From Physcomitrium patens (taxonomy: Eukaryota > Streptophyta > Bryopsida > Funariales > Funariaceae): a stretch of 64,000 nucleotides of DNA. The stretch is from the NCBI RefSeq assembly GCF_000002425.4, contig NC_037255.1, forward strand, positions 10,186,436-10,250,435, read 5' to 3'. The number at the start of each line of letters is the position of its first letter. Positions within the stretch are counted from its first letter, which is position 1. The position numbers and the translations under genes are program-made. Shown one piece after another: positions 11,514-22,827 of the stretch. The notes beneath the pieces are model-generated. The model saw only the letters and a program-made list of their open reading frames with translations, was not told the origin of the DNA and did not search any database.

Positions 11514-12606
11514 GATAGTTAATGGTACATCTCAAATACTACTCTAAAACTTAATTCACCAGTGCCGTTTGTCCACCAATTTAAGGATGAAAAGTCAAAA
11601 AGAGCATTATATCTACTATGAAAATCTTGAAAAGTATTTTCTAAAATCTTAATATAAATTAAATTCTTCTATCTAATATAATATCTTTAGGTAATCTATA
11701 ATAGGAATAAATTTTATTAAGAAAAAGCTTAGTCATTTCCTTACCTATAATAGATTTTTTACATAGTATAAAATGTGCCATCTTGATAAAACAATCTACT
11801 ACCATGAGTATAGAATCATAAAAACCTAAGACTAGAAGATCCGTAATAAAATCCATAGAAATAGAAGACCATGGTTGTTTTGGAATAGGTAATGGCTGAA
11901 GAAGTCCATAAGGTTGAGACAAGGAGGTTTGGATTTTGAACAAATATCACATGATTGTACAATCTTTGATTGTCTTTTATATTTGAGACCACCAAAAATC
12001 TTTCAATATTAGTTTGATAGTCTTATTATATTTTATATTATCATGTTGAAAAGTCATGATAAGCTTAAAGAACACGTAATTGTACTTCACCTTTTGGAAT
12101 GTATAATTGTCTCTTCAAATAGAGTAGGCTATTCTTAAATTTAAACTTGAAAGTATCATGAAATTTAAAAGAATTATTCTTGATATCATCAATAAGAAGA
12201 TCAAAGAATATACTTGATTGAATTTTCTTAACAAAGATTGAATCAATAGTCAATATTGATTATATTGTTTAAAGATGAAAATGCTTCAAATTCAAGAGAA
12301 TTATTCTTTATTAATCAAAAGATGTATTTCTTTCTTTTGATGTAAGATAAGAACGTCTAGAAAGGACGTTTGACAAACCTTATTGTTTTTAAGGTCAATA
12401 ACTAATCTTAATAAAGACATGCTCCAAAAAACTTGATAATGATTCAAAACATGTTTTGACATGAAATACTTGAGGTTTTTTTAATTTGTATACATAGTGA
12501 TTAGACTTTAAGTATCTTTTAGATAATGATGCAATTCTTAAAATGAATCTTAGAATTATAGAAATTTTTTATGTCATGGATCTAAAAATAATCTTTGCTA
12601 CTAAAA
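11514..12606 (-). pseudogene. Element 3 integrase and RNase H relic
   Basis: Starts with the GATAG duplicate and runs through a degenerate integrase core (SISMDFITDLL at about 11860, then VDCFIKMAHF), the spacer before the integrase zinc finger (12253-12065) and part of RNase H (to 12606). Many stops are present. It is cut at 12606 by the assembly gap, about 130 bases short of where element 3 resumes at 20425. Confidence 0.8.
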
Positions 12607-12706
12607 NNNNNNNNNNNNNNNNNNNNNNNNNNNNNNNNNNNNNNNNNNNNNNNNNNNNNNNNNNNNNNNNNNNNNNNNNNNNNNNNNNNNNNNNNNNNNN
12701 NNNNNN
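12607..12706. other. Assembly gap of 100 N
   Basis: Exactly 100 N, so probably a gap of unspecified size. By alignment it hides about 130 bases of element 3 RNase H, the junction and target duplication of element 2, and the first few dozen bases of the left LTR of element 2. Confidence 0.95.
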
Positions 12707-13237
12707 GGCAAAATATACACTTAAAGCCTATCTCGATATAATAAATCGAGAGATAAGCAAGTATGTATAGTAAAAGTTAACTTGGAATGCCTATTGCCAC
12801 AAAGACAAGAAACTAAAGACTCTTGAACCTGGACTAGGAGCAAGAAAGGAGTTGACAAGAGTGAAGAAGCCTTCACTCTTGTCTCTATATATACTATCTA
12901 ACTAGGGGCTACGTGGCGACGTTCTATAGGACCTCCAATATGTGTTGACTTTGTAGGACACATGCCTTGACTTACAAGGCAAGTTTTTCTACGTGTGGGC
13001 CACATAGTTAGCTTGATCTTCAAGCTAACAACATGTGTGGCACATGGCCAACTTGTTGACCACGTTTCTAATCCAAAAAGTCAATTAAAGACATCTATGA
13101 AGTCAAAGCAGCGTCTAAGAAGTTTCTAGAAAGCTTCTATATTAAATATTATAGAATTAACTTACTTTTATCTACTTTTACTTACTTCTACCTATTTCTA
13201 TATGTAATTATTAGCTTACATGATTATGGCCGTGACA
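12707..13237 (-). repeat. 3' LTR of element 2, start lost in gap
   Basis: Matches 19878-20424 closely from the ATATACAC block onward, including the shared AGACTCTTGAACCTGGACTA block that distinguishes element 2 from element 1. Ends GGCCGTGACA. Confidence 0.93.
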
Positions 13238-13240
13238 TTA

Positions 13241-13252
13241 CCCCTCCCTTCT
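13241..13252 (-). other. Polypurine tract of element 2
   Basis: Minus-strand AGAAGGGAGGGG followed by TAA and the LTR start TGTCACGG; it corresponds to 5910-5920 in element 1. Confidence 0.7.
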
Positions 13253-13279
13253 AGAGACGAGTTCTACGAGGAGCGGTCA

Positions 13280-13702
13280 TCATATGTTGAGGAAATCTAT
13301 GATGCGACGAATTGTATTCGCCACATACTCTGATCTCTGTTCTCTTCGAAGATGATTGATAGGGCCTTTCAACCATCGGTAGTGTCCCATACCAGGGCGG
13401 AAAGACCACCCAGTTATTTGATCATTGTTGAGGCCTTCATAACTTCCTTCGAATAGAATATTTGGAACACCATCAGGAGTTGTTTCTACCTCTAGCAAAA
13501 TCACCAAACATCGAGAGTCCCTTCCCACATCGTGATACCAAACGCGTTGTATCTCACCATCTATTTGAGGAAAAAAATGTCGTTCTTGAAGATCTTCATC
13601 TCGATTGCGTCGTCTTGAAGGTTGTGACAATCGTAATGTCTCGTCCGGCAAGTCAGCAAACGAAGGTTCTTGAGTTGAATCCGCTGGTTGTTGGCTCTCC
13701 AT
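13280..13702 (-). CDS. Accessory ORF downstream of pol in element 2 (140 aa)
   Basis: Intact frame from ATG to stop, lying between the chromodomain and the polypurine tract, where plant chromoviruses usually have no gene. The product is soluble-looking, with no signal peptide or membrane segment. Residues 1-28 are polar and acidic, 29-36 form an Arg-rich patch (SRRRNRDED), 39-118 make a mixed globular-looking segment with several Trp, and 119-140 look helical (ending IIDFLNI). Related, decayed versions lie at 5948-6130, 4140-4545 and, inverted, 24590-24955, so it belongs to the family. I do not recognise a fold; an envelope, a nuclease and a simple pol extension are not supported. Confidence 0.7.
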   Translation of the reverse strand: MESQQPADSTQEPSFADLPDETLRLSQPSRRRNRDEDLQERHFFPQIDGEIQRVWYHDVGRDSRCLVILLEVETTPDGVPNILFEGSYEGLNNDQITGWSFRPGMGHYRWLKGPINHLRREQRSEYVANTIRRIIDFLNI

Positions 13703-13885
13703 CTAATTAGCGTCACAAATGCAAAGAAGTTACAAACAAGGATAGGAAATTGAATGTTATCTTGCCTCAATCTTGTCTCTTTTATAAGAGAGATTTTCAT
13801 CTTGGTTTTGATGGATGTCGTTGATGAAAAACTTTGACTTTAGCTGATGCATTTGCTAGATTCTTGGATGGCTCTTATGTGCGTT

Positions 13886-15251
13886 GTCGTGTTGTAACAC
13901 GAGTATACAGTGAAAATAAAAAGAAAGGGGAATTTTATTAATATTCAGTTACCTCGAATATTGGGAGCATCGACCAACTCCAGTACAAATACTGAGTGGT
14001 CAGGTTCAGTCACTCCGTTACAGTCAGCCGGGGCATACTGAAATGCTCCGTTCGATTCCAATAACGGAAGTCAGTAGGAATAGAAGGACCAATTCACACG
14101 ACAGGTTCGAGGAGCCAATTGGATCCAATTTCGATAATCCAATCCGGGTCCTCTTATCCAATATGAGACCTGAATTGGCCGGTCAACCCAATGCAGTCTA
14201 ATTACGGGAAATCCAGGTCTTACTACGGGTCTTAGCCAATCTGATGCGAGGACCAATTTGACCCAATTACGGGAACATCCAGGTTACTACAGGCATCTTT
14301 CCCAATATAGGACCTGAATTGGTCGGGCGACTCAATGTGGTCCCGATTACGGGGTTCGATTCTGTTTCAGGCTGTCCTGTTCTCTGTGCCGTTTCAGGGA
14401 ATGTTGTTTTCGGTAAATGGATTTCTTAAAGGTAAAAACGGAGGAGAAAGCTCTGACGGCGAGAGCCAATTTTGGATCCAAGCTTGACGGCGAGAGTCAA
14501 TTTCGGATCCAAGCTTGAGGTGGGAGCCAATTCCGGATCTAAGACGGAAGATTGAAGAAATTCAGAGGATAAGGTTAGGGGAGAATATAGTTTTAGGGAG
14601 GGAGGTTTTTTTTTTCGGGGGATTGGAGAGGGAGCTAGTTTTCAAGCTTATGCAAGGTTACCAGTTCGGTTTTCATTGGAGGGTTTTGAAGATCAAGGGA
14701 ATTAGAGAGAGGAGCTTCATGCTTCGGGTCGGGGAAGAAAGACATAGAATTTGGATTTTTCTTCTTCGTAGAGTTTTGGGAAGACTGAGGCAATCGCTGC
14801 TAAAGTCAGTGTTGTAATGGTGAATCGGGATTTTTAAATGAAGTGGGTTTGAATACTCTTGACTGTTTTGTAAAATCGAGTTACGTCTGTGATTGAAGGA
14901 TTAAAAGGGTGTCTATAGAATTGAGTATGCGGAGTGAATGAAATTTATTGGGTTAATCTAACAGGATAGTCAGTGGATACAAGATCGTAAGTACAAAGGG
15001 GTATTCAAGATTAACAGTTTGAGTTGTTCGGGGTTCTCTGTAACCTCTAGAGACCTACCGGTTGGGGTAAAAAAAAAGACTTCGACAAGCAGTCGAAAAG
15101 CATCCGTATAGATTTACGGTACATTGTTGCAGTCGTTTATATTCCAGCAGTCAAAAACTGATAGACTGCTTGACTATCGGCGAATCTCCATACTACCTTC
15201 TACAGCCAGACGCCCGGCACGTTCTCGAGCAGGAAAGCACGTAATACGACA
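13886..15251. mobile_element. 1.37-kb TG..CA insertion in element 2 (probable solo LTR)
   Basis: The insert interrupts the chromodomain and is flanked by GCGTT on both sides (13881-13885 and 15252-15256). Counting the last T of the left copy as element sequence, it begins TGTCGTGTTG and ends ACGACA, with a 4-bp GCGT duplication: short inverted ends of LTR type. It is clearly less AT-rich than its host. It holds two or more degenerate copies of a segment around CCAATATGAGACCTGAATTGG (14158-14320) and a threefold repeat of a unit with GAGAGCCAATTTTGGATCC (14457-14541). No reverse transcriptase or transposase is visible, which fits the solo LTR of another family. Confidence 0.65.
14457..14541 (+). 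repeat. Threefold tandem repeat, unit about 30 bp
   Basis: Three imperfect copies of a unit holding GAGAGCCAATTTTGGATCCAAGCTT-like sequence, inside the insertion at 13886-15251. Confidence 0.7.
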
Positions 15252-18200
15252 GCGTTCACTAATATCATATCCGCGCCAATGAACAAGATATTCCAGCTTA
15301 TTTCGGCGCCGCCTTGAGTCTAATATCTCTTCCACCTCAAATTCTTCATTATTATCTACTTCTATAGGAGGCGGTGGCATTTATCTTCTTCCTTGTATAT
15401 CCACTGTCTTATATGGTTCAAGAAGAGACACGTGGAATACAGGATGGATCTTCATTGACTCCGGTAGATGTAATCGATATGCAACTGGGTTGATCTGTTC
15501 AGAAACAGAAAAGGGGCCAAGCCTACGATAGTCCAACTTGTCACAAGGTCAAGTAGTCTTGATATTGCGACGAAGTAGCCATACCTTATCACCCACATTG
15601 AGTTGTGGTTGCTCCTTACGATATAAATCTACGTGTATCTTTTGTCGTTCTTGAGCTTCCTTCAATTGCGTCTTCATTATTGCATGTAACTCTGACAACC
15701 GATTTGCCATATCTTCTGCTGCAGGATTATCAACTTTTGAAAAATCAAAAATATCAAGTCGTGGATGATAGCCATAATTGGCAAAGAAAGGTGTTTGTTG
15801 CGTGGAAGAATGTACCGTATTATTATAAGCAAACTCTGCCAATGGCAGAAGGGTTGTCCAATCATCTTATTGGTAGTTGATAGTACACCTTAAACATTGC
15901 TCCAAGACTTGATTTACGCGCTCTGTTTGTCCATCAGTTTGAGGATGGAAAGCCGAAGATAGCTTTATGTCCACTTTTAAAATCTTGAAAAGGGTCCTCC
16001 AAAATCTTGACACAAATTGAGTTCCCCTATCCGATATGATATCTTTAGGTAATCCATGATAGCGATAGATATTATCAATGAAAAGCTTAGCTGTTTCTTC
16101 ACCTGTGATAGATTTTGTACATGGCACAAAATGTGCCATCTTCGTGAAACGATCTACTATCACAAATATAGAATCATAAGATCTTGAGCTTAGATGATTT
16201 GTGATGAAATCCATAGAAACAGAAGACCATGGTTGTTCTGGTATAGGTAATGGCTGAAGAAGTCTGTAAGGTCGATGACGAGGAATTTTTGATCTTGAAC
16301 AAATATCACATGATTGTACAAAGTCTTTGACTGACTTCCACATTTGTGGCCACCAAAAATCTCTTGATATATGTTCCAAAGTCTTATTATATCCAAAGTG
16401 CCCTGCTGCTGGAAAGTCATGACGTGCTTGAAGAACACGTAAACGTGCTTCTCCTTCTGGAACATATAGGCGTCCTTCAAAATATAATAGATTATTCTTG
16501 AACTCGAACTTAGAAGGATCATGAGACTTAGAAGAATTATTCTCGATATCATAAACAAGAGGGTCTGAGGACATACTGGACTGGATTTGCTTGAGAAAAG
16601 TTAAATCAACAGTCAATGTTGATTTCATTGCTCGGAGATGAAATTGCTCCGGTTTCAAGAGGACCGTTCTTTGTTGCTCAAAAGCTGCATCTCGTTCTTT
16701 TGGTGCAAAATAAGAACATTTAGATAGGACATCAGACAAACCTTGTTGTTTTCCTGGCCGATAAGTGATAATGAACTCGAATCTTGACAAAGACATACTC
16801 CATCGAGCTTGACGACGATTCAACACGCGTGGTGACATGAAATACTCGAGGTTCTTGTGATCTGTATACACAGTGACTGGACTAGAAGCGCCTTCTAGAT
16901 AATGATGCCATTCTTGAAAGGAATCCACGATCGCAAAAAGTTCTTTATTGTGGATCTCATAATTGATCTTGGCTGCTGAGAATTTTCTTAAATGAAAAGC
17001 TATCAAATGAAGTTTGTCATCTGTTCCCATTTGTGATAAAACTGCATCCAAGGCAAAATCTGATGCATCTGTTTCTATAAAAAATGCCTTGGAAAAGTCA
17101 ACACGATATAAGACTGGTGCAGAGACAAACGATGTCTTCAAGGCTTCAAATGCTGCTTCCGCTTCTTGATTCCATTGGAATTTATCTTTACTAGTCAAGC
17201 GCGTAAGTGGAGCTGCAACTCGTGAGAAATCTTTGATGAAGATCCGATAGTAATTGGCAAATCCCAAGAAACATTGGACATCTCTTATTGTCCTTGGAAT
17301 CTTCCAATCCATGATTGTTTGGACTTTCTTAGAATCTATCATGAGATCATCATTTGAAATGATGTATCCTAAAAAGTCAACTTGAGTAGTGTGAAATACA
17401 CACTTTTCCATCTTAGCGTACAATCCTGCATCTCTAAGTTTTTGTAATACTTGACGAACATGTATTTCATCTTCTTCGACGTTCTTAGAATAGATCAGGA
17501 TATCGTCTAGATAGCAGACGACAAAATTGTCTAAGAATTCACGAAATACATCATTCATGAGATGTTGAAAAGCAGCTGGTGCATTCGTGAGTCCAAAGGG
17601 CATGACATTATATTCGAAATGTCCATACCTGGTTCGAAATGCAGTCTTCCATTCATCTCCTTCTTTGATCCGTACTAGATTATATGCTCCTCTTAGATCT
17701 ATTTTTGTATAGATCTTAGCTTGATTCAACTGGTCAACGAGTCCTGATATCAAAGGTAATGGATACCTGTTCTTGATTGTGATCTTGTTGAGTCCTCGAT
17801 AATCAACACACATTCGTAAAGATCCATCTTTTTTCTTTACGAATAGAATTGGAGCTCCTGCTGGAGATTTTGAATGGCGTATGAAATTCTTCGCTAAATT
17901 CTCGTCAATATATGTCTTGAGTTCAGCCATCTCATCTTGCGATAAACTGTAAATTGGTCCAAATGGTGGCTGAGTTCCTTCCTTGAGGTCGATTGAACAA
18001 TCATATGGGTGATGCTCAGGAAGAATATCTGCATTCTTTTTCTCAAAAACGTCTTGATACTCCTGATATTGACTTGGAATGCCACTTGAAGTCTTTACGT
18101 TTTCAGAAATAGGTGCAGCATAAATAGCAAAAGTTGATCCTTCTTTTGCTGCGTGTATAAATGCTTTTGCACCTATCAGTACGGATTTTACTATATTAGA

Positions 18201-18660
18201 CTTATAATTTTTTACTTGGTTGATAGAACTATTAATAACGCTCTGGGAAAAATCAAGTTTACGTAAATTCCAATCTATTCAAGGGTTATATTTTTTTAGC
18301 CAAGATAAACCTAAAATAACTCGATTGGACGGGGATTTAATTATGTTAAAATCTATGTAGCTATCATGACCATCTATTGTTACTTTTATAGGATGAGTTT
18401 CATGAGTGACATCTCCAGAAGACAAGGGACGACCATCTATGACTTCTACATGTACTGGTTTAGGTTTCTGTACAAAGGATATTTTACGACTTTTAACAAA
18501 TTGTTCATCTAAAAAACATGCTGAGGCTCCCGAATCTAATAAAACAGAGGCTTTGTAATTCTTAGGTCCTAAATATAAGTCTATTATAAAACAAGAAGAG
18601 GGTTATGAGGAGAGGATAGGACCTTCATTAGGAATTGTACAAGGTTCCAGCTGCATGGTC
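15252..18660 (-). pseudogene. pol of element 2, nearly complete
   Basis: The protease has VLLDSGASACFLDEQF near 18520 and is cut by a TGA near 18283. From there the frame is open to 15867. Numbering from the Met at 17930: reverse transcriptase with catalytic D78 and YLDD 140-143; RNase H with D288, E330, D357 and D400; integrase zinc finger H504, H511, C541, C544; catalytic D574, D634, E670 (DD35E). A CAA-to-TAA change ends it at 15867. The integrase C-terminus continues at 15842-15549 and, after another stop, a chromodomain starts ([16 protein letters not shown]) and is broken by the insertion at 15251; its last residues lie at 13885-13800. Confidence 0.93.
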
Positions 18661-18661
18661 C

Positions 18662-19666
18662 CTATTGTAGCTGGACGAATCCGTTTTCCAACATGTTGTC
18701 TTCTTTGACCGCCGTACCCCTCATTTTATAGTTGCATCGTTTCTTTGGACCATGTTGAGCAGTGTGCTTAGGTTCTCCGCAATATAAACATAATCCTTCT
18801 TGACGACGACGAATCTTTTCTTGCTCAGTTAGATGTTTAAAACGTACCGCGTCAATTTGCATGTCTTCTACTTCCGAATATACGTTTGGCAAAGATGTTG
18901 ATGTTGCCATTGAGTAATAACGTTGAGGTTCCCGTGAATGATTTTCAGATCGAAATTCGAAAAGTCGATTATCACATTTTACCACAAAATCGATTGCTTG
19001 ACTCAAAGTTTGAGGATCAGGTAAGTTGAGCATCAATTTCTTTACTTCATATTGCAATCCATAAAAAAATTGACTGATGAGTGCAGCATCATCCCACTTG
19101 ATGTCAATTACAAGTTGTCAAAATTGTGAAGCATACACTGTTACTGAGCGATTTCCTTGTCGCAAAATTCTGATCTTATTTGTTGCAACACGAGTTGCAT
19201 CGTGTTCACCATACATAGATCAAAACTCCGCCAAAAAAGCTTCCAAATTATCCAATATTGGATTTCGTTGTTCAAGAAAAGACGAAAACCACGATAATGC
19301 AGAACCAAAAAGTAGAGTGCCAATAAACCTGACTTGTGATCCTGGAGTTGGATAGCTTTGCGGTTGAAGTTCAATTACCAATTGTACTTGATTGATGAAC
19401 CCTCGAAACTTTGATCTCGTACCATCAAATTTCTCGGATAAGGCAATTCTTGGTTCTCTAGTGCTTACAGGGTGTTGTACAATTGGAGAAGGAATGTGAT
19501 TTGTTGTAGATGTTGAAGCAGCTCCGATCATCTCTATATCCCCACTTTCTGCTATTCTTGTTCTTTCCTGTGTTGGTGAATTGAGTTGATGCATCGCAAG
19601 CATTAACTCCCTCATTTGCTCTTGCATTTGTGCCATTGCACTCTTTATTTCAACAAGCTCTGCCAT
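18662..19666 (-). pseudogene. gag of element 2
   Basis: Starts MAELVEIKSAMAQ at 19666. A TGA at 19220 shared with element 1 and a CGA-to-TGA change near 19120 break it. The C-terminal part (19057-18662) keeps LNLPDPQTLSQAIDF and a zinc knuckle CLYCGEPKHTAQHG whose last Cys is Gly. Pol continues in the -1 frame. The gag stop lies in a shared CAATAGGGACC context, with pol open across it. A GGAAAAC motif just before it is kept in both copies, but is not a classical slippery heptamer. Confidence 0.85.
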
Positions 19667-19864
19667 AATGACACTAAGAAGAAAAATTTGTTTGATACTG
19701 CTCAAGACAAAAGAAAAGAAAGACTTGATAACAAAGAAGATACTAAGAACAATATCAGTTTAGAAGTGGGTAATCCGCAAACTTCTAATACGCATATGTC
19801 TTGTCAAGAGAAAGGGGTAATCCACTCTTACTCAAGAAAAATAAAGCTTTGATATTGTAAGTGT

Positions 19865-19875
19865 ACTCTTGTCAA
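19865..19875 (-). promoter_or_regulatory. Putative self-priming primer-binding site of element 2
   Basis: Same layout as element 1: TTGACAAGAGT on the minus strand, 2 nt from the LTR end, perfectly complementary to the LTR segment at 20049-20039 that starts 31 nt below the TATA box at 20080-20073. Confidence 0.6.
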
Positions 19876-19877
19876 TC

Positions 19878-20424
19878 TGTCAAGGACAAAGACTCGATGA
19901 GGAAAAATATACACAAAAGGCTATCTCGATATAATAAATCAAAATATAAACATGTATATTAAAAGAAAACTGAAATGGCTATTGCCACAAGACAAGAAAC
20001 TAAAGACTCTTGAACCTGGACTAGGAGCAAGAAAGGAGTTGACAAGAGTGAAGAAGCCTTCACTCTTGTCTCTATATATACTATCTAACTAGGGGCTACG
20101 TGGCGACGTTCTATAGGACCTCCAATATGTGTTGACTTTGTAGGACACATGCCTTGACTTACAAGGCAAGTTTTTCTACGTGTGGGCCACATAGTTAGCT
20201 TGATCTTCAAGCTAACAACATGTGTGGCACATGGCCAACTTGTTGACCACGTTTCTAATCCAAAAAGTCAATTAAAGACATCTATGAAGTCAAAGCAGCG
20301 TCTAGGAAGTTTCTAGGAAGCTTCTATATTAAATATTATAGAATTAACTTACTTTTATCTACTTTTACTTACTTCTACCTATTTCTATATGTAATTATTA
20401 GCTTACATGATTATGGCCGTGACA
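19878..20424 (-). repeat. 5' LTR of element 2 (547 bp)
   Basis: TGTCAAGGAC..GGCCGTGACA on the plus strand. It contains TATATATA (20073-20080) and the 13-bp inverted repeat around GACAAGAGTGAAG. Nearly identical to 12707-13237. Confidence 0.95.
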
Positions 20425-21180
20425 CGTAATATAAGATTGGTGCAAAAATAAAATCTTTTTTTAAAATATCAAATGATGCTTTGGCTTCTTTATTCCACTC
20501 AAGTTTATCTTTACGAGTCAAATATATAAGTGGAGTTGCAACTTGAAAAAAACTCTTAATGAAGATCCGATAGCAATTGACAAAGCCTAAAAAATATTGC
20601 AAGTCTTTTAATATTCTTAGAATCTTCCAGTCCATGATAGTCTAGACCTTCTTTAGTTCCATCATTAGTACTTCATTAGAAATGATGTATCCTAAGAAGT
20701 CAACTTAACTAGTGGAGAATACACACTTTTTTAACTTGGCATATAATTTTGCATCTCTAAGTTTTTGTAATATATGACAAACATGAACTTCTTGCTCTTC
20801 TATATTCTTAGAGTAGATTAAGATGTTGTCTAAATAACAAATGACAAAACCATCAAGAAACTCATAAAAGACATCATTTATTAGATGTTGAAAAGCAAAT
20901 GATGCATTTGTAAATCCAAAAGACATGATATTATATTCAAAATATCCATACCTAGTTCAAAATATAATTTTCTATTCATTTCTTTTTTTAATACATATCA
21001 GATTATATGCTCTTGATAGATCTATTTTTGTATAAAACTTTATTTGATTAAATTGATCAAAAAGTCTTGAAATCAAAGATAGATGATACTTATTATTGAT
21101 GTTGATCTTCTTGAGTCTTTAATAATTGACACATTACCATAGAGATCCATCTTTTTTCTTCATAAATAAGATTTCTAACC
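20425..21180 (-). pseudogene. Element 3 reverse transcriptase relic (YLDN)
   Basis: Degenerate reverse transcriptase. The 20926-20705 piece reads FVICYLDNILIYSKN, so the second catalytic Asp of YLDD is Asn. The thumb and start of RNase H lie at 20635-20425 (LGFVNCYRIFIKSF). Stops and shifts throughout. Confidence 0.85.
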
Positions 21181-22560
21181 AAGATAATCCTAAATTAACT
21201 GGATTCAACAAAGATCTTATTATATTAAATATTTTATATTACTATAATCTTTAATTGCTACACCTAAAGGAATAGTCTCATGTATAACATCTATAGAAAA
21301 TAGCAAACGACCATCTATGACTTCTATATGTATGACTTTAGTTTTCTTGACTAATTATATCTCTTATTTTTTGACAAAATCTTCATCTATAAAATAGGCT
21401 GAGGCTCTTGAATTTAATAAAATTAAGATATTGTGAATTTTTTGTTCTAAATAAACTTCTATTGTAAAATAAGATGATAGATTTGAAGAGAGAATAAGAC
21501 CTTTACTAGGAATTATACAAGATTCTAGCTGCATGGTTCCTATTATAGCTAGAGAAACTTATTTTTTGACATATTGTCTTCTTTGGCAACTATACTTTTC
21601 ATTTTGTGGTTGTGTTGTTTTTTTGGACAATATTGAGCAGTGTGTTTAGCTTCTCCACAATATTAGCATAAGCACTTTTGACATTGTTAAGTTTTTTCTT
21701 GCTATGTAAGAGGTTTAAAATGTATCATATTAATTTGCATTGGTTTTGGCTTTAATAAATAAGTTTTGAAAGCTTTGGAGCCATCTTTATTTGATTTATT
21801 CTTCTTTAGCCAAATCTTTGTTCTTGATATCTTTCAAATAATTAATTATTGCATGCAATGGCTTGAGCAATAAATTATTTTAAAGTTTTTATCTTTGCAT
21901 TGTTAGTAAAAAATCTTTAACATTATCCTTCAATCCATATCAAAATTAATTGATAAGGGCTTTGTTATTCTAGTCCACATTGCAAGCAAGGTTTTGGAAT
22001 TCATTAGCATATATAATGGGTGACCGTGATCCTTCCTATAAAGATAAGAGCTTGGTCTCTGCTACTCTTTTTCAATCACTTTCTCTAAATGTAATTGTAA
22101 ATACTTCTAAGAATGAATTCATATCATAAAAGATTTGCAAATCCTTTTCTATTAAAGATGAAAACTAAGAGAGAGCACTTTCTTATAAAAGTATACTTAT
22201 GAATCAGACTTAATTAAATCCATCAAAGTATTGAAAAGAATGTAAACTTAGATAGAACTTGAGTTGTTGCAAAAATCCTCAAAATTTTGATATTGTTCCA
22301 TCAAACTTCTCAGGCATATTAATCCTTGTCCCCATCATACTTGTAGAAACAAAATTACCTATATTTGGTTATAAGGTCCATCTACTTGCTTCTTTCAATT
22401 ACACAACTTCTTACTGTAGACTTTGAACTTCTTCCATTGGCATAGGAATAGTATTTCCCTAATTCACATTGAAAATATGTGAAATTTCTACTCTTAAAGT
22501 ATTGACAAGATCATGAAGATTTGCAATAGTTACAAACCTATTATGACTTTTCTTAAGAGT
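21181..22560 (-). pseudogene. Element 3 protease and gag relic
   Basis: Decayed protease, then the zinc-knuckle region near 21650 and gag sequence up to the start region near 22560, recognised by alignment to 18100-19666. No frame is intact. Confidence 0.7.
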
Positions 22561-22827
22561 AGCATCCATAATCTTTTTTCTTTAGATAATTCAAACAAAT
22601 TCAAATAGTTAAATTAGAAGAAGATAATCAAAAAATTCTAATACCAAATAAAAATCTCTAAAGAAAAGAATAATCCACTTTCTTTTAGAAAAAAATCAAT
22701 ATTAGAAAATAAGATTATTTATTTAAAGATAAGTAGTCCGCAACCTTCAAAACACAACAATAGAAGTGGAATAATCCACTGATTTGTAATATAAGGTAGA
22801 AAATATAAATTAATATTCTTGTCAAAT

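Larger units (their letters stand above)
12707..20424 (-). mobile_element. Element 2: young chromovirus with a nested insertion
   Basis: Minus-oriented copy of the same family. The right (5') LTR is 19878-20424 and the left (3') LTR is truncated by the gap and visible at 12707-13237. The interior includes gag, the best-preserved pol (a 687-codon open stretch), the accessory ORF and, inside the chromodomain, a 1,366-bp foreign insertion at 13886-15251. The right flank CGTAATATAAG resumes element 3. Stops in gag, protease and integrase mean it is not autonomous as read. Confidence 0.93.

Noticed and set aside
14340..14365. GGGGTTCGATTC resembling a tRNA T-loop
   Set aside because: No acceptor stem, D-loop or anticodon arm can be folded around it.
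14071..14817. Open frames inside the 1.37-kb insertion
   Set aside because: Short, on both strands, built on tandem repeats and without any domain; more likely LTR sequence.
16190..16558. Minus-strand frame overlapping the element 2 pol
   Set aside because: It is the shifted shadow of the integrase/RNase H frame.
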